From: Parapedobacter sp035556095
GTDB lineage: Bacteria > Bacteroidota > Bacteroidia > Sphingobacteriales > Sphingobacteriaceae
NCBI RefSeq assembly: GCF_035556095.1
Contig: NZ_DATMFT010000021.1
Span: forward strand, 62,001-126,000
Reading direction: 5' to 3'
Length of the DNA stretch: 64,000 bases
The notes under the pieces were generated by a model, which worked only from the letters and a program-made list of their open reading frames with translations, had not been told where the DNA came from and made no database searches. Of this stretch, positions 19,244 through 29,029 are shown one piece after another (position 1 is the first letter of the stretch; each line of letters opens with the position of its first letter). A program made the translations under genes and the position numbers.

Positions 19244-21520
19244 ATGAATAAATTTCGACTAACCCCGTTTTATCTATTGTGGCTACTCATGCCGCAATGT
19301 GTGAGTATCGCCCAAGCCCAAGACTTGAACGTACTGGGCCTAAAGGTTGACCTGCTGGAATACCCGTCGCTCCGGGTGGTCAATGGCTACCCGGTTGTTG
19401 GCGATGACGCGAACTTGGGCGAACAGGTGCGGATTGCCAGTAAACAGCCTCTCTTAGGTTGGGAACTGGCTAGTACCGACCGTGGGGCGATGCAATCGGC
19501 CTTCCGGATCATGGTCTCCCTTGACCGTGACAGTCTGGCAAAAGGAGTCGGCGATGTGTGGGATTCCGGTAAGATCATGTCTGCGGAATCCACCAACGTC
19601 CGATACGGGGGACAACCACTGAAACCGAATACGGACTACGCATGGCGGGTGATGGTGTGGGATGAGGATGGAACGCCTACGCTATGGTCGCCTGTTGGCC
19701 AATTTCGTACGGCCGACACACTGCATGATTACCAAACCGCTTTTTATCCATTGCAGAAAACCGACGAGGTGCCGCAACGGCTGGCGAAGTCTCACCGCCA
19801 AATAAGGGCCGACTTTGGAAAAGCCTCCTTTGGCCAGCTGCGGTTGACCTTGACCTCACCAAACGCGGCGGATACACTTACGGTAAGGCTTGGCGAAGCG
19901 ATTAACGCCGATGGCACCATAAACCGTAAGCCCGGAGGGACCATCCGCTATGCGGAATACCAGATCCCACTGAAGCGGGGGCTACATACTTACCAGTTGC
20001 AATTTAGACCGGATAAGCGGAATACCGGCCGGCAAGCCATTAAGATGCCGGCTTATATCGGGGAAGTTTTGCCATTCCGGTATGTCGAGCTCGACGGATA
20101 TGCTGGTGACATAGAAACCGGCGATATCGTCCGTTCTACAGTCCACTACCCATTTAACGATTTCTCGTCCCATTTCGAGAGTTCAGATTCGGTATTGAAC
20201 GCGGTATGGGAGCTGTGTAAATACAGCATTAAGGCGACGTCATTTGCGGGTATCTATGTAGACGGAGATCGGGAGCGTATACCTTACGAGGCGGACGCGT
20301 ACATTAATCAACTATGCCACTACAGCGTAGATAAAGAATACACCATGGCTCGGCGGTCGCACGAATACCTGCTATATAATGCCACTTGGCCCACCGAGTG
20401 GATTTTACAATCGGTGCTGATGGCCTATAACGACTACCTATATACGGGCGACATTCGGTCGGTCCAGTATCATTACGACGATTTGAAGGCTAAATTGTTG
20501 TTGCCCTTGCGGGAGGATAACGGGCTGATTAGTACTCGGAAAGATAAACAAACAAAGCAATTGATGCAAGCTGTCCACTATCAGGGTGAGGCGCTGCGCG
20601 ATATCGTAGACTGGCCACATACGGGCGGCTTTGGCATGGTAGGCAATGGCGAGACGGATGGATTTGTGTTTACTGATTATAATGCGGTGGTCAACGCGTT
20701 CCATTACAAGGCCCTGCGTGATATGGCTAAGATGGCTACAGCACTGGGTCTCGAGGCCGATGCTGCTGCGTTCGCTGAAAAGGCTGCGGAGACCTACGGT
20801 GCCTTCCAATCCCTGCTGTGGGATCGTAAATCGGGTACCTATCGCGATGGCCTAGACACTGACCACGCCTCCTTGCATACGAATATGATGGCGCTAGCTT
20901 TTGGGCTTGTCCCCGAATCAAAAGTTAATCGCGTAGCAGCGTTCATCCGCTCGCGCGGGATGGCATGCAGCGTATACGGTAGTCAATTTCTCATGGATGC
21001 GGTCTACGAGATGGGCGATGCCGACTACGGGTTGTCATTACTTGCCTCACAGGATGATCGCAGTTGGTATAACATGATTCGGGCTGGAAGCACCATTACC
21101 ATGGAGGCTTGGGATAATAAGTACAAACCCAACCAGGATTGGAACCACGCATGGGGTGCCGTCCCAGCCAATATCATTCCGCGCAAACTCATGGGCGTCG
21201 AGCCGTTGGAGCCGGGCTGGAGTGTCTTTCGTGTGCGGCCGCAAATCGGCTCGTTAGCGTGGGCTTCGGCCAATGTGCCAACCATTAAGGGCATGGTGGA
21301 GATTTCATGCCATCAGGATAATTCGACCTACAGCTTGGAACTGACCATTCCAGGAAATACCTTGGCGGAAGTAGAAATACCTCACCTGGGTAAGAAGCGT
21401 CCCCGTGTAACGGTCAACGGTAAGCCCATGGATAGTAAGGATGTTAAAATTGCGGATGGTTTGTTGAAATTCCCACGGCTCCGTAGCGGCAGCTACCATA
21501 TCACTGTCGATTCGCGTTGA
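19244..21520 (+). CDS. GH78-family alpha-L-rhamnosidase
   Basis: A 758-residue exported enzyme. ATG at 19244 starts the signal peptide. The first 160 residues form the Fn3-like rhamnosidase N-domain (LGWELASTDRGAMQSAFRI), then a jelly-roll, then an (alpha/alpha)6 barrel beginning near residue 310. The GH78 acid motif DGDRERIPYEAD is at about residues 340-351. A C-terminal beta-domain follows (VRPQIGSLAWASANVPTIKG). GH78 enzymes invert terminal alpha-L-rhamnosides. It ends the run of genes before the MITE-like element. Confidence 0.87.
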   Translation: MNKFRLTPFYLLWLLMPQCVSIAQAQDLNVLGLKVDLLEYPSLRVVNGYPVVGDDANLGEQVRIASKQPLLGWELASTDRGAMQSAFRIMVSLDRDSLAKGVGDVWDSGKIMSAESTNVRYGGQPLKPNTDYAWRVMVWDEDGTPTLWSPVGQFRTADTLHDYQTAFYPLQKTDEVPQRLAKSHRQIRADFGKASFGQLRLTLTSPNAADTLTVRLGEAINADGTINRKPGGTIRYAEYQIPLKRGLHTYQLQFRPDKRNTGRQAIKMPAYIGEVLPFRYVELDGYAGDIETGDIVRSTVHYPFNDFSSHFESSDSVLNAVWELCKYSIKATSFAGIYVDGDRERIPYEADAYINQLCHYSVDKEYTMARRSHEYLLYNATWPTEWILQSVLMAYNDYLYTGDIRSVQYHYDDLKAKLLLPLREDNGLISTRKDKQTKQLMQAVHYQGEALRDIVDWPHTGGFGMVGNGETDGFVFTDYNAVVNAFHYKALRDMAKMATALGLEADAAAFAEKAAETYGAFQSLLWDRKSGTYRDGLDTDHASLHTNMMALAFGLVPESKVNRVAAFIRSRGMACSVYGSQFLMDAVYEMGDADYGLSLLASQDDRSWYNMIRAGSTITMEAWDNKYKPNQDWNHAWGAVPANIIPRKLMGVEPLEPGWSVFRVRPQIGSLAWASANVPTIKGMVEISCHQDNSTYSLELTIPGNTLAEVEIPHLGKKRPRVTVNGKPMDSKDVKIADGLLKFPRLRSGSYHITVDSR

Positions 21521-21550
21521 TGGGTATTCGGTAACATAATCGTGTACTAA

Positions 21551-21771
21551 GAGCCTGTTTAAAATTTATCTGATAATTTTTTTAGGTCTCTTTTTGGTCT
21601 CGTTTAAAACGAGATTAAATTTTCTCGGGATAGGCTTCCGGCTATCCCTGCGAAACTGAGCAAAGCGATACTCATGAACGCCGAAGAACGCGAACGTAAT
21701 GTGAATAATTTGCCTCGGTTCGCTCAAAAATAGTCTATAAAAAATTTTACCATACAAATTTAAACAGGCTC
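21551..21771. mobile_element. MITE-like element, 221 bp, with 14-bp terminal inverted repeats
   Basis: The left end GAGCCTGTTTAAA and right end TTTAAACAGGCTC are perfect inverted repeats (14 bases if the flanking A/T is counted). TAA is duplicated directly on both sides (21548-21550 and 21772-21774), and the left target CTAA fits the YTAR preference of IS5-type elements. Inside are two hairpins: CTCGTTTAAAACGAG near 21599 and GGGATAG/CTATCCC near 21634-21655. There is no transposase; a 63-codon minus-strand open frame (21566-21757) fills it but looks non-coding. It occupies most of the 342-base gap between two rhamnosidase genes. Confidence 0.7.
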
Positions 21772-21861
21772 TAACGCCAACAATCGGGTAAGCACAGGAT
21801 GCCGGTTATGCTAATCGTCCCTATCTTGCGGCGATTAATTTTAATTGTAAGCTAAAGTCAA

Positions 21862-23583
21862 ATGAAGCGTCTGCACGTATTTTCCACCGTATTCTTTTTA
21901 TTGCAATTTATCGTTCCCTGTTTTGCCGATGGCGAAACGGAAATTGTACGAACGTTTGTGTCGCCAACACGGATCCTCTGGCAATCGGGTGCTGTATCCA
22001 ATACCGAGCAACTACTTACGCCTGGCAATGGGCAGGCTGATTTAACCAACGCCAGCATCTGTGTGCTCAAGAATGAGGGCGACGAGCGTGCGAGCATATT
22101 GCTTGATTTCGGCAAAGAATTGCATGGTGGATTGGAAATCGTCACCGGGATGTGGTCGCCGGGGAATGTCCCCCGCAATATTCGCGTACGTTTTGGTGAG
22201 TCTGCAAGTGAAGCGATGGCCGAAATAGGCGAGAAAGGCGCAACCAACGACCATGCAATCCGTGACATGAATATACAAGTGCCCTGGCTGGGTAAAATTC
22301 AGGTGGGGGAGAGCGGCTTCCGTTTTGTTCGTATCGACTTACTCGATGCCGATGCTGAATTGCACTTGAAAGAGGTGAGGGCTATTTTCACCTATCGCGA
22401 TATTCCCTACTTAGGTTCGTTCAAGAGCAGCGACGAGCGTTTGAACGAAATCTGGAAAACCGGAGCCTATACGGTCCACCTCAACATGCAGGATTACCTT
22501 TGGGATGGTATAAAGCGCGATCGGCTGGTATGGGTAGGTGATCTCCACCCCGAAGTGGCTACAGTAAATACCGTATTCGGTTATAACGAAGTTGTACCAA
22601 AAAGTTTGGATTTGGCTCGCGACGTAACACCGCTTCCGGGCTGGATGAGTGGTATCAGCACCTATTCGATGTGGTGGATTATTCTTCACCACGATTGGTA
22701 TATGCATCATGGTGACCTGGATTACCTCATGCAGCAGCAATCCTATTTATCGGAATTGGTTAAACAAATTGTTTCGAAGATCGGCCCGGATGGAAAAGAA
22801 CAAATGGATGGAAACAGGTTCCTGGATTGGCCATCGAGTGAAGATGCAGCCGCAGTCCATGCGGGACTACAGGCCATGACCATATGGTCGCTATCGACGG
22901 CCGCCAAACTGAGTGAGATCATCGGTGATAAAGAAACGCTTCGGGTTGCCGATGAAGCTGTAAAACGTTTGAAAAAGTACACCCCGCCAATGGGCCAATC
23001 TAAGCAAGCCGCGGCGCTCATGGCCATTACGGGTATGGTAGCTCCCGAAAAGGCGAATAAAGACGTATTGGCCGTTGGTGGTGCGAAGAACTTCTCTACA
23101 TTCTATGGGTATTATATGCTCCAGGCGATGGCCAAAGCGGATAACTACGAAGGAGCATTGGACGTAATCCGCAATTATTGGGGCGCCATGTTGGATTTGG
23201 GAGCAACTACGTTCTGGGAGGATTTCAATATGGACTGGCTGCCCAACGCCAGCCGGATAGATGAACTCGTGCCAGCTGGCAAAAAAGATATCCATGGCGA
23301 TTATGGTGCTTATTGCTACGTTGGACTTCGCCATAGCTTATGTCATGGATGGGCGTCAGGTCCCACTGCTTGGCTAACAGAGCACGTATTAGGCATTAAA
23401 GTCGTGGCACCGGGAAGCAAGACAGTACTTGTCGACCCGCATTTAGGTGATCTGGAGTATGCCGAAGGAACTTATCCTACCCCTTATGGAACCATACATG
23501 TAAGTCACAGAAAGGGCGCAAACGGCCAGGTAATATCGGAGATCGCGGCCCCTGAAGAGGTCACTATCATACGGAAAAAATGA
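21862..23583 (+). CDS. GH78-like alpha-L-rhamnosidase
   Basis: A 573-residue protein with a signal peptide (cleavage near FADGE, residues 21-25). An N-terminal jelly-roll (about 30-180) precedes an (alpha/alpha)6 barrel; the GH78 signature appears as YLWDGIKRDRLVWVGDLHPE at residues 212-231, with the Asp/Arg/Asp pattern of the catalytic region. It is shorter than the neighbouring GH78 because it lacks the N-terminal Fn3 domain. The C-terminus (VDPHLGDLEYAEGTYPTPYGTI) is typical for the family. It is separated from the upstream operon by the MITE-like element and is followed 13 bases later by rhaM. Confidence 0.82.
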   Translation: MKRLHVFSTVFFLLQFIVPCFADGETEIVRTFVSPTRILWQSGAVSNTEQLLTPGNGQADLTNASICVLKNEGDERASILLDFGKELHGGLEIVTGMWSPGNVPRNIRVRFGESASEAMAEIGEKGATNDHAIRDMNIQVPWLGKIQVGESGFRFVRIDLLDADAELHLKEVRAIFTYRDIPYLGSFKSSDERLNEIWKTGAYTVHLNMQDYLWDGIKRDRLVWVGDLHPEVATVNTVFGYNEVVPKSLDLARDVTPLPGWMSGISTYSMWWIILHHDWYMHHGDLDYLMQQQSYLSELVKQIVSKIGPDGKEQMDGNRFLDWPSSEDAAAVHAGLQAMTIWSLSTAAKLSEIIGDKETLRVADEAVKRLKKYTPPMGQSKQAAALMAITGMVAPEKANKDVLAVGGAKNFSTFYGYYMLQAMAKADNYEGALDVIRNYWGAMLDLGATTFWEDFNMDWLPNASRIDELVPAGKKDIHGDYGAYCYVGLRHSLCHGWASGPTAWLTEHVLGIKVVAPGSKTVLVDPHLGDLEYAEGTYPTPYGTIHVSHRKGANGQVISEIAAPEEVTIIRKK

Positions 23584-23596
23584 ATGAAGCCAAGAT

Positions 23597-23911
23597 ATGC
23601 AAAGGATCGCATTTAAAATGAAGCTTATGGCGGGTTGTGAAGTGGAATACAAAAAGCGCCACAATGCAATCTGGCCGGAATTGGCGGCGCTATTGAAAGA
23701 AAATGGTGTCTGCGACTATTCCATTTTTTTAGATGAAGATACCAATACGCTATTCGCGGTGCAAGGACAGGTGGGTGACCAATCTTCACAAGATTTGGGC
23801 AGTCACCCCATTGTGCAACGATGGTGGGCATATATGGCTGATATCATGGAAACCAACGCAGACAATTCGCCGGTCAGTGTTCCGCTTACCGAAGTGTTTT
23901 ATATGCCGTGA
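23597..23911 (+). CDS. rhaM: L-rhamnose mutarotase
   Basis: A 104-residue protein of the RhaM/RhaU family, which interconverts alpha and beta L-rhamnopyranose. The catalytic His is at position 22 (KKRHNAIWPEL), the same number as in the E. coli enzyme, and the paired aromatic WW near residue 76 (VQRWWAYMADIM) is conserved. Its place after the GH78 gene identifies L-rhamnose as the sugar released by this locus. No rhamnose kinase, aldolase or transporter is present in the window, so these must be elsewhere. Confidence 0.92.
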   Translation: MQRIAFKMKLMAGCEVEYKKRHNAIWPELAALLKENGVCDYSIFLDEDTNTLFAVQGQVGDQSSQDLGSHPIVQRWWAYMADIMETNADNSPVSVPLTEVFYMP

Positions 23912-24102
23912 TCCGATAAAGTTGCTATATATCCACTAATCATAAGCTGTTGTATAGGTCTTAGTACCGCTACTTCAAGCCCAAGTATACGTTTTGGCCG
24001 GAAACGTCTGACACAGAGCAAAAACCTGGTCGCGCCATCAGGCCTAGGGGGGCGGTGACCATTGCGATGTACGAAAAAGAACAAGCGAAGGAACTGTGTG
24101 GT

Positions 24103-25347
24103 TTAATAGGTAACCTCCTGTACGTTCAATGACGATTTACTGAGAAATTTTGTATAATCGATGAAACTGTTCTTCATCTGCCACAGATTCACGATAAGGT
24201 CGCCCAACGGCACAACGAGCCGAAGCTCGGGATTCTGTCGGGCGGTGGGTGAAACCACAACTAGCTCTTCAATGATTTTCGTGAACCCTTCCACCAGTTG
24301 CTCGTTCCTTAACGCTTCTCGAGGGGATACCGCCACCAGAAATACTTCCAATTGCTTGTCCAACGTCGATTGTTTGGTGAGCTCCGCGTTCGTATAGGGG
24401 AAGCCGTCCACGCCGAAGCAGCAGATTGATGTGGGCGCATAAGCCACCGGATTTGGGTTGTCGTCCGCATAGCATATCAACGACTCATTTTGCGCAATCA
24501 ATGTGTAGGTGACGTTGCTTTTGCTATTCCTAATTTTGATCCGTGCAAAGCTGAAACCACCCGTTTCATTGACGGCAAACGATTCAACCTTGCCTTTACC
24601 GATAACATAGCCTGTCAATGTGTTTACATTTGGCAAAGCCGAATCGAGCATCGTTTGGTCCTCGTTGCGCAGGGCGTCAAAGAGACGTCCGCACGACATA
24701 GCCGTCGTTACCGCCCCGGCAACGCATTTGCCGGCTAGGTTCTCCAGTGTATCAGGCCACATGGCCAAACTGGCCGAGTTGTTGAACCGCTTTAACTGGG
24801 TAAGATCACGGATGAGTGGCTCATGTGTAGCGTTGCTTTCAGAATCGACCACAAGTCGGTCGCCTTCACCGTTTGCCATAGCAATGGGCAGATCCTTGTA
24901 GGTTTGGTCGAGGGAAAATGTGCAAAGCGGCAGGGTGGGGATGGCCCGACCGGCTCCGTCGCCATCTACCACAGCCAGACCGTGGTGTGCAGCGACCACA
25001 AAAGGAGCCAGCATGTTCTCGGCGCCGGTCTCGGCCGGAAACACGGCACTGATGGTCTCGGTCTCGGCCACCCGGGTCAATAGCGTGTCATATGCAAACA
25101 ATAAAGCTTCATCTTGCTTCGGATCCAATGCGCTGTTGGCACCGATATCGGCCATAGCACACCCGTGGAGCTGTTTTTGTTCGTCAGAAAGGGGTAAGGT
25201 CCACAACGGTATATCCTTGCCGGTCGATGCAATGCGTTGAATAAAGAACTGACCGGCCTCTACAGACCCGCCGCCGCCGCTTCCCAAAAACGCGGCACCC
25301 CATAAAATGTGTTCTAGGGCACGCTCATCGATGTAAAGTGTATCCAT
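24103..25347 (-). CDS. DUF917 (S-methyl thiohydantoin desulfurase-type) protein
   Basis: A 414-residue cytosolic protein of the DUF917 family. It begins with ALEHILWGAAFLGSGGGGSVEAG, the glycine-rich opening typical of the family. GAENMLAPFVVAAHHGLAVVDGDGAGRAIP is the conserved central segment. Members are linked to hydantoinase-like enzymes, and one branch is named S-methyl thiohydantoin desulfurase; the reaction here is not evident. It is divergent from the YiiX-like gene, with a promoter at 25404-25434. Confidence 0.8.
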   Translation of the reverse strand: MDTLYIDERALEHILWGAAFLGSGGGGSVEAGQFFIQRIASTGKDIPLWTLPLSDEQKQLHGCAMADIGANSALDPKQDEALLFAYDTLLTRVAETETISAVFPAETGAENMLAPFVVAAHHGLAVVDGDGAGRAIPTLPLCTFSLDQTYKDLPIAMANGEGDRLVVDSESNATHEPLIRDLTQLKRFNNSASLAMWPDTLENLAGKCVAGAVTTAMSCGRLFDALRNEDQTMLDSALPNVNTLTGYVIGKGKVESFAVNETGGFSFARIKIRNSKSNVTYTLIAQNESLICYADDNPNPVAYAPTSICCFGVDGFPYTNAELTKQSTLDKQLEVFLVAVSPREALRNEQLVEGFTKIIEELVVVSPTARQNPELRLVVPLGDLIVNLWQMKNSFIDYTKFLSKSSLNVQEVTY

Positions 25348-25403
25348 GGTATTTAATTCAGGTTAATGCTTGTTTTTATTTTAATAAAACGATAATTTCA
25401 TCC

Positions 25404-25434
25404 CAAAATTATGAATAAACGAACGCAATAACAA
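25404..25434 (-). promoter_or_regulatory. Promoter for the DUF917 gene
   Basis: On the minus strand TAATTTTG (25411-25404) is preceded by TTG (25434-25432) with a 20-base spacer. The DUF917 start codon lies 57 bases downstream. Confidence 0.5.
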
Positions 25435-25444
25435 GACCGCAACA

Positions 25445-26281
25445 ATGAGTGAAGCCATTTTTGACACAAAAGCCGGTATGTTCGCACCGATTGATTGGTT
25501 TACTCCCCGATGGACCAGCGCATTTGAAGAAATCAGCCCATATCTAAAAACAGGAGACATTATACTTGTCCATGGAAGGTATCCCGGTAGTTTCTATGTG
25601 GAGAAGCTTCAAGGCTGCAAATGGGGGCATGTTTGCATGGTGGTACGGCGCGAGGATATCGATCCAGACAGTCGCCATGGGTTGCCAGAATTATTGATTT
25701 GGGAGTCCAATACTTACATGGAAGGGTCCGCGCCTAATCTGTGGCCGCATAGTACCCACGGGAATGTGGTAAAAGAAGGACCCATGTTGGTGTCTTTGGA
25801 AGAACGTCTTCGCAAAAACCAAGCGGGTGATCGGGATATCCAGTTTGCTTTAAAAACGCTGAACTGTCCACATAAAATTGATTTCGGAAAGCTCCCGGCC
25901 TTATTCGACCTGCATATCGCGAAAAAATTCCCGGCAAGCGATTGGGATGTTTTTGTTTCGGTTTATTTGGGGCGCAATAGAAATAGGGTAAGTGCACATC
26001 CGGAGAAGATCGTAAAGCAGCATGCCGATGGCGAGAAATCAAATTTTATGTTAAGTATCGATGACGAGGTCGCAAACTTGGCTGGGCCAAGCCATGAAAA
26101 AGAGGTAGATAGGCATGTGATGTACTGTTCTGAACTTATAGCCGAAACTTATAAGCAACTCGGCTTACTGACCAAACGGTACGTGAGTAATGCTTATACA
26201 CCATTGGATTTCAGTGACAAATCGGAAATACGTCTCTTGGCAAATGCCGCATGGTCAAATGAAGTCTATTTCACCATGTGA
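25445..26281 (+). CDS. YiiX/YaeF-like permuted papain-fold protein
   Basis: A 278-residue protein without a clear signal peptide. LKTGDIILVHGRYPGSF followed by GCKWGHVCMVV gives the His of a permuted NlpC/P60-like fold, and HVMYCSELIAETYKQLGLL gives the catalytic Cys region, matching the YaeF/YiiX (C92-like) amidase group. The order His before Cys is the hallmark of the permuted fold. Such proteins hydrolyse amide or ester bonds in lipids or peptides; the substrate here is unknown. It sits 32 bases before the regulator gene and may be transcribed with it. Confidence 0.6.
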   Translation: MSEAIFDTKAGMFAPIDWFTPRWTSAFEEISPYLKTGDIILVHGRYPGSFYVEKLQGCKWGHVCMVVRREDIDPDSRHGLPELLIWESNTYMEGSAPNLWPHSTHGNVVKEGPMLVSLEERLRKNQAGDRDIQFALKTLNCPHKIDFGKLPALFDLHIAKKFPASDWDVFVSVYLGRNRNRVSAHPEKIVKQHADGEKSNFMLSIDDEVANLAGPSHEKEVDRHVMYCSELIAETYKQLGLLTKRYVSNAYTPLDFSDKSEIRLLANAAWSNEVYFTM

Positions 26282-26313
26282 TACAGCCTAGTGTCCAGTA
26301 ACCTATCCTCCGC

Positions 26314-29025
26314 GTGAAATCTACCGTTTTCCTTTGCTTGGTTCAGTTCATCTGTTCGTTAGCTTTAGCCGTATCAGGCCACGGACCGAAGGTAAGGGAA
26401 GGTGTATTGGACCTGCGCCAATCCGATATGGAGAACGTGAGTGTGGACCTAGCTGGGGAATGGCGGTTTTCTTATGACCCTTTACGACCTCCGGATTCGG
26501 CACATCGCGCACAGACGTTTCTGAAAATGCCGGGGACTTGGCCTGTGCCTACTGGATATGGAACGTATTCGATGGATATTCTGTTGCCAGAAGGACAGAA
26601 AAGTTGGGCTCTGGCACTACCCGTCATCCCGTCTGCCTACCGGCTTTATGCAAACGGTGAATTGTTATCTACCATGGGGCAGATGGGTGGATCCACTGCT
26701 GTGATACCGCAAATGCGGTCGGCCATTGTGGAGCTGCTCATTCCCAGCGACCGTCTACGGCTGGATTTGCAGGTTGCTAATTTTCACTTCTATGCGGGGG
26801 GCATATCAACTCCGCTGCGTATGGGATATCCCGAAACCATACGGCATATTAATAATCGAGGTATATTCATGCAGGCGCTACTTATCGGTGCGTTATTCTT
26901 TATCAGTATATACCATGCTTTCATTTTTTTGTCTATCAGGAAAGATAGGGGAGTGCTTTTCTTTTCGATTGCCTGCTTTTTGATGGCAGTTCGGGGGCTT
27001 TTTGCCGGCGATGCGCTTTTTTTTGAGCTGTTTCCACAGGCTTCATTCACCTTCTCGTTGAAATTGCTCTACGTGATTTTTCCGGCGGCACTGGTCAGCT
27101 TCATGTATTATTTCCGGACCATACTCCCCGCACCTGTTTTTTCGATTTTCCTGCAGCGTACCATCGAAATTGGCGGCGTCGGTTATGTGATGATGGTACT
27201 CCTTACGCCCAATACGTTCCATGGGCGGTTTCTATTCTTATTCGCCTTGTTTTTTGTATGGTTTGTCGTTTATCTCCTTTACCGATTTTTCAAGACGCCG
27301 CTTCCCGCCTATGAGAATATGCTCGTGGTGGGCGGGCTCTTGTTGCTCATCGTCAGTGTAGCCAATGACCTCCTCAACGATATCGGAGTGTTCCATAGTT
27401 GGTATCTCCTCCCTACAGGATTCTTCTGCTTTGTGTTATGCCAGTCATTGCTGTTGGCCAACCGGTATTCAACTGCATTGAAAGAAGCGGGAAAACTGGA
27501 ACTGGAGGTTGCGAAAAATAGATTTATCGCTAACATAACCCATGAGTTAAAGACTCCGCTTACCTTGGTGATCGGCTATGCGGAGCAGCTAAAAAAGGGT
27601 GGGGGGCTCAGCGCCTACCTGTTGAGACCTTTAAACAGCATTCACCACCAGTCAATCAAGTTGCTCAACCTGATCAATCAGTTGCTCGATCTCGGGCGCA
27701 TAGAGGCGAATGCGATGCCCGTTCAGGTTTTCCGGACGGATGTAGCCCTACTTACCGAATCGATTGTTTCGTCGTTTGAGCCACATTGCAACGACAAAAA
27801 ATTGCTTCTTACAGTGAATTGCATCGATTTTTCAGGTAATATTGCTATAGATGCTGATAAATATGAACGCGTGGTGACGAACTTGCTATCCAATGCGGTC
27901 AAGTTTACCGATGTGGGAGGAGAGGTATCCGTTGTTGCAAAAGCGTGTCCTTCTTTTGTTGAGTTATCAGTTGCCGATACCGGTATCGGAATCGAAGCAA
28001 ACCGGCGTCAGCATATTTTTAATCGCTTTTATCAGGTGTCCGATCAGTCCAATGGGGGGAGTGGGATTGGGCTTTTTCTTGTCAAAGAAATATTGGAGCT
28101 GCTTGGTGGGGATATACGTGTAGATAGCCGGCCGGGCAAAGGTACCAACTTCGTTGTCCATTTCCCGATAGCAGAACAACCCGATGCTCCCTTGTTTGAT
28201 GTCACAACCTTTCATGTGCAGCATACGGATGTGCTGCTGCCGATTGTAAGCCCGGGTCATACCGAAAAGCGCGACGCGACGGTGCTGGTTGTGGAAGACC
28301 ATGAAGAATTACGCGCCTTCATTGCTGCGAATCTGAACCCTGCCTATCATGTTTTGCAGGCCGCAGATGCCGAGCAGGGTTGGGCTATCTGCCAATCAGA
28401 ACTTCCCGATCTGGTCATCAGCGATATAATGCTTCCAGGTGTAGACGGGTATGAATTATGCAGGCTGATTAAGCAAACTTCCTTCTGTCACCACATCGCC
28501 GTGATGCTGCTTACGGCAAAGAGCCGTTCCGAGCACCGGATCAAAGGACTGAGTTTCGAAGCGAACGACTACCTGACGAAGCCATTCCATGTAGAAGAGC
28601 TATTGCTGCGTATCCGTAATCTGTTGAACCACCAACTACGGCTACGTGATTATTACCATCGACACCTCACCACATCGTCGGCGATGGACGACACCACTGC
28701 GCCGACAGATCCATTTATGGCGAGTGCGTATGTAAAAATCGAAGAGGAGTTGGACAATTATCGCTTCAGCGTAGAAGACTTGGCCAGTCACCTGGCTGTA
28801 AGCAGCCGTACACTCAACCGTACCATGCAAAAACTCACTGGCTTTACAACCATCGACGTAATCCGGAAATATCGTCTTAAACGGAGTATCGGATTTCTAA
28901 AATCCGGCCATACGGTTTCCGAAACGGCCTACCGTGTCGGTTTCGACAGCCCGTCTTATTTCAGCAAATGTTTCAAGGAAGCGTTCTCCTGCAGTCCTTC
29001 CACCTATAGCAGAGCCAAGCACTAA
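26314..29025 (+). CDS. 7TMR-DISM hybrid sensor kinase / response regulator with AraC output domain
   Basis: A 903-residue one-protein two-component system. Order: signal peptide (1-20), periplasmic 7TMR-DISM extracellular sandwich (about 35-170), seven membrane helices (about 185-385), HisKA with phosphorylatable His410 in THELKTPLT, HATPase with N-box near Asn527 and GSGIGLFLVKE (about 510-620), receiver domain with Asp704 and Lys756, and an AraC double HTH (about 805-903). The start is GTG at 26314. Most Bacteroides HTCS regulators sense glycans through a beta-propeller; a 7TM sensor is a different input. Probable target: the adjacent operon from 29207. Confidence 0.88.
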   Translation: MKSTVFLCLVQFICSLALAVSGHGPKVREGVLDLRQSDMENVSVDLAGEWRFSYDPLRPPDSAHRAQTFLKMPGTWPVPTGYGTYSMDILLPEGQKSWALALPVIPSAYRLYANGELLSTMGQMGGSTAVIPQMRSAIVELLIPSDRLRLDLQVANFHFYAGGISTPLRMGYPETIRHINNRGIFMQALLIGALFFISIYHAFIFLSIRKDRGVLFFSIACFLMAVRGLFAGDALFFELFPQASFTFSLKLLYVIFPAALVSFMYYFRTILPAPVFSIFLQRTIEIGGVGYVMMVLLTPNTFHGRFLFLFALFFVWFVVYLLYRFFKTPLPAYENMLVVGGLLLLIVSVANDLLNDIGVFHSWYLLPTGFFCFVLCQSLLLANRYSTALKEAGKLELEVAKNRFIANITHELKTPLTLVIGYAEQLKKGGGLSAYLLRPLNSIHHQSIKLLNLINQLLDLGRIEANAMPVQVFRTDVALLTESIVSSFEPHCNDKKLLLTVNCIDFSGNIAIDADKYERVVTNLLSNAVKFTDVGGEVSVVAKACPSFVELSVADTGIGIEANRRQHIFNRFYQVSDQSNGGSGIGLFLVKEILELLGGDIRVDSRPGKGTNFVVHFPIAEQPDAPLFDVTTFHVQHTDVLLPIVSPGHTEKRDATVLVVEDHEELRAFIAANLNPAYHVLQAADAEQGWAICQSELPDLVISDIMLPGVDGYELCRLIKQTSFCHHIAVMLLTAKSRSEHRIKGLSFEANDYLTKPFHVEELLLRIRNLLNHQLRLRDYYHRHLTTSSAMDDTTAPTDPFMASAYVKIEEELDNYRFSVEDLASHLAVSSRTLNRTMQKLTGFTTIDVIRKYRLKRSIGFLKSGHTVSETAYRVGFDSPSYFSKCFKEAFSCSPSTYSRAKH

Positions 29026-29029
29026 CGGG

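Noticed and set aside
21566..21757. 63-codon minus-strand open frame inside the MITE-like element
   Set aside because: It fills an element bounded by inverted repeats, has no ribosome binding site I can see and no recognisable domain; most likely a by-product of the repeat.
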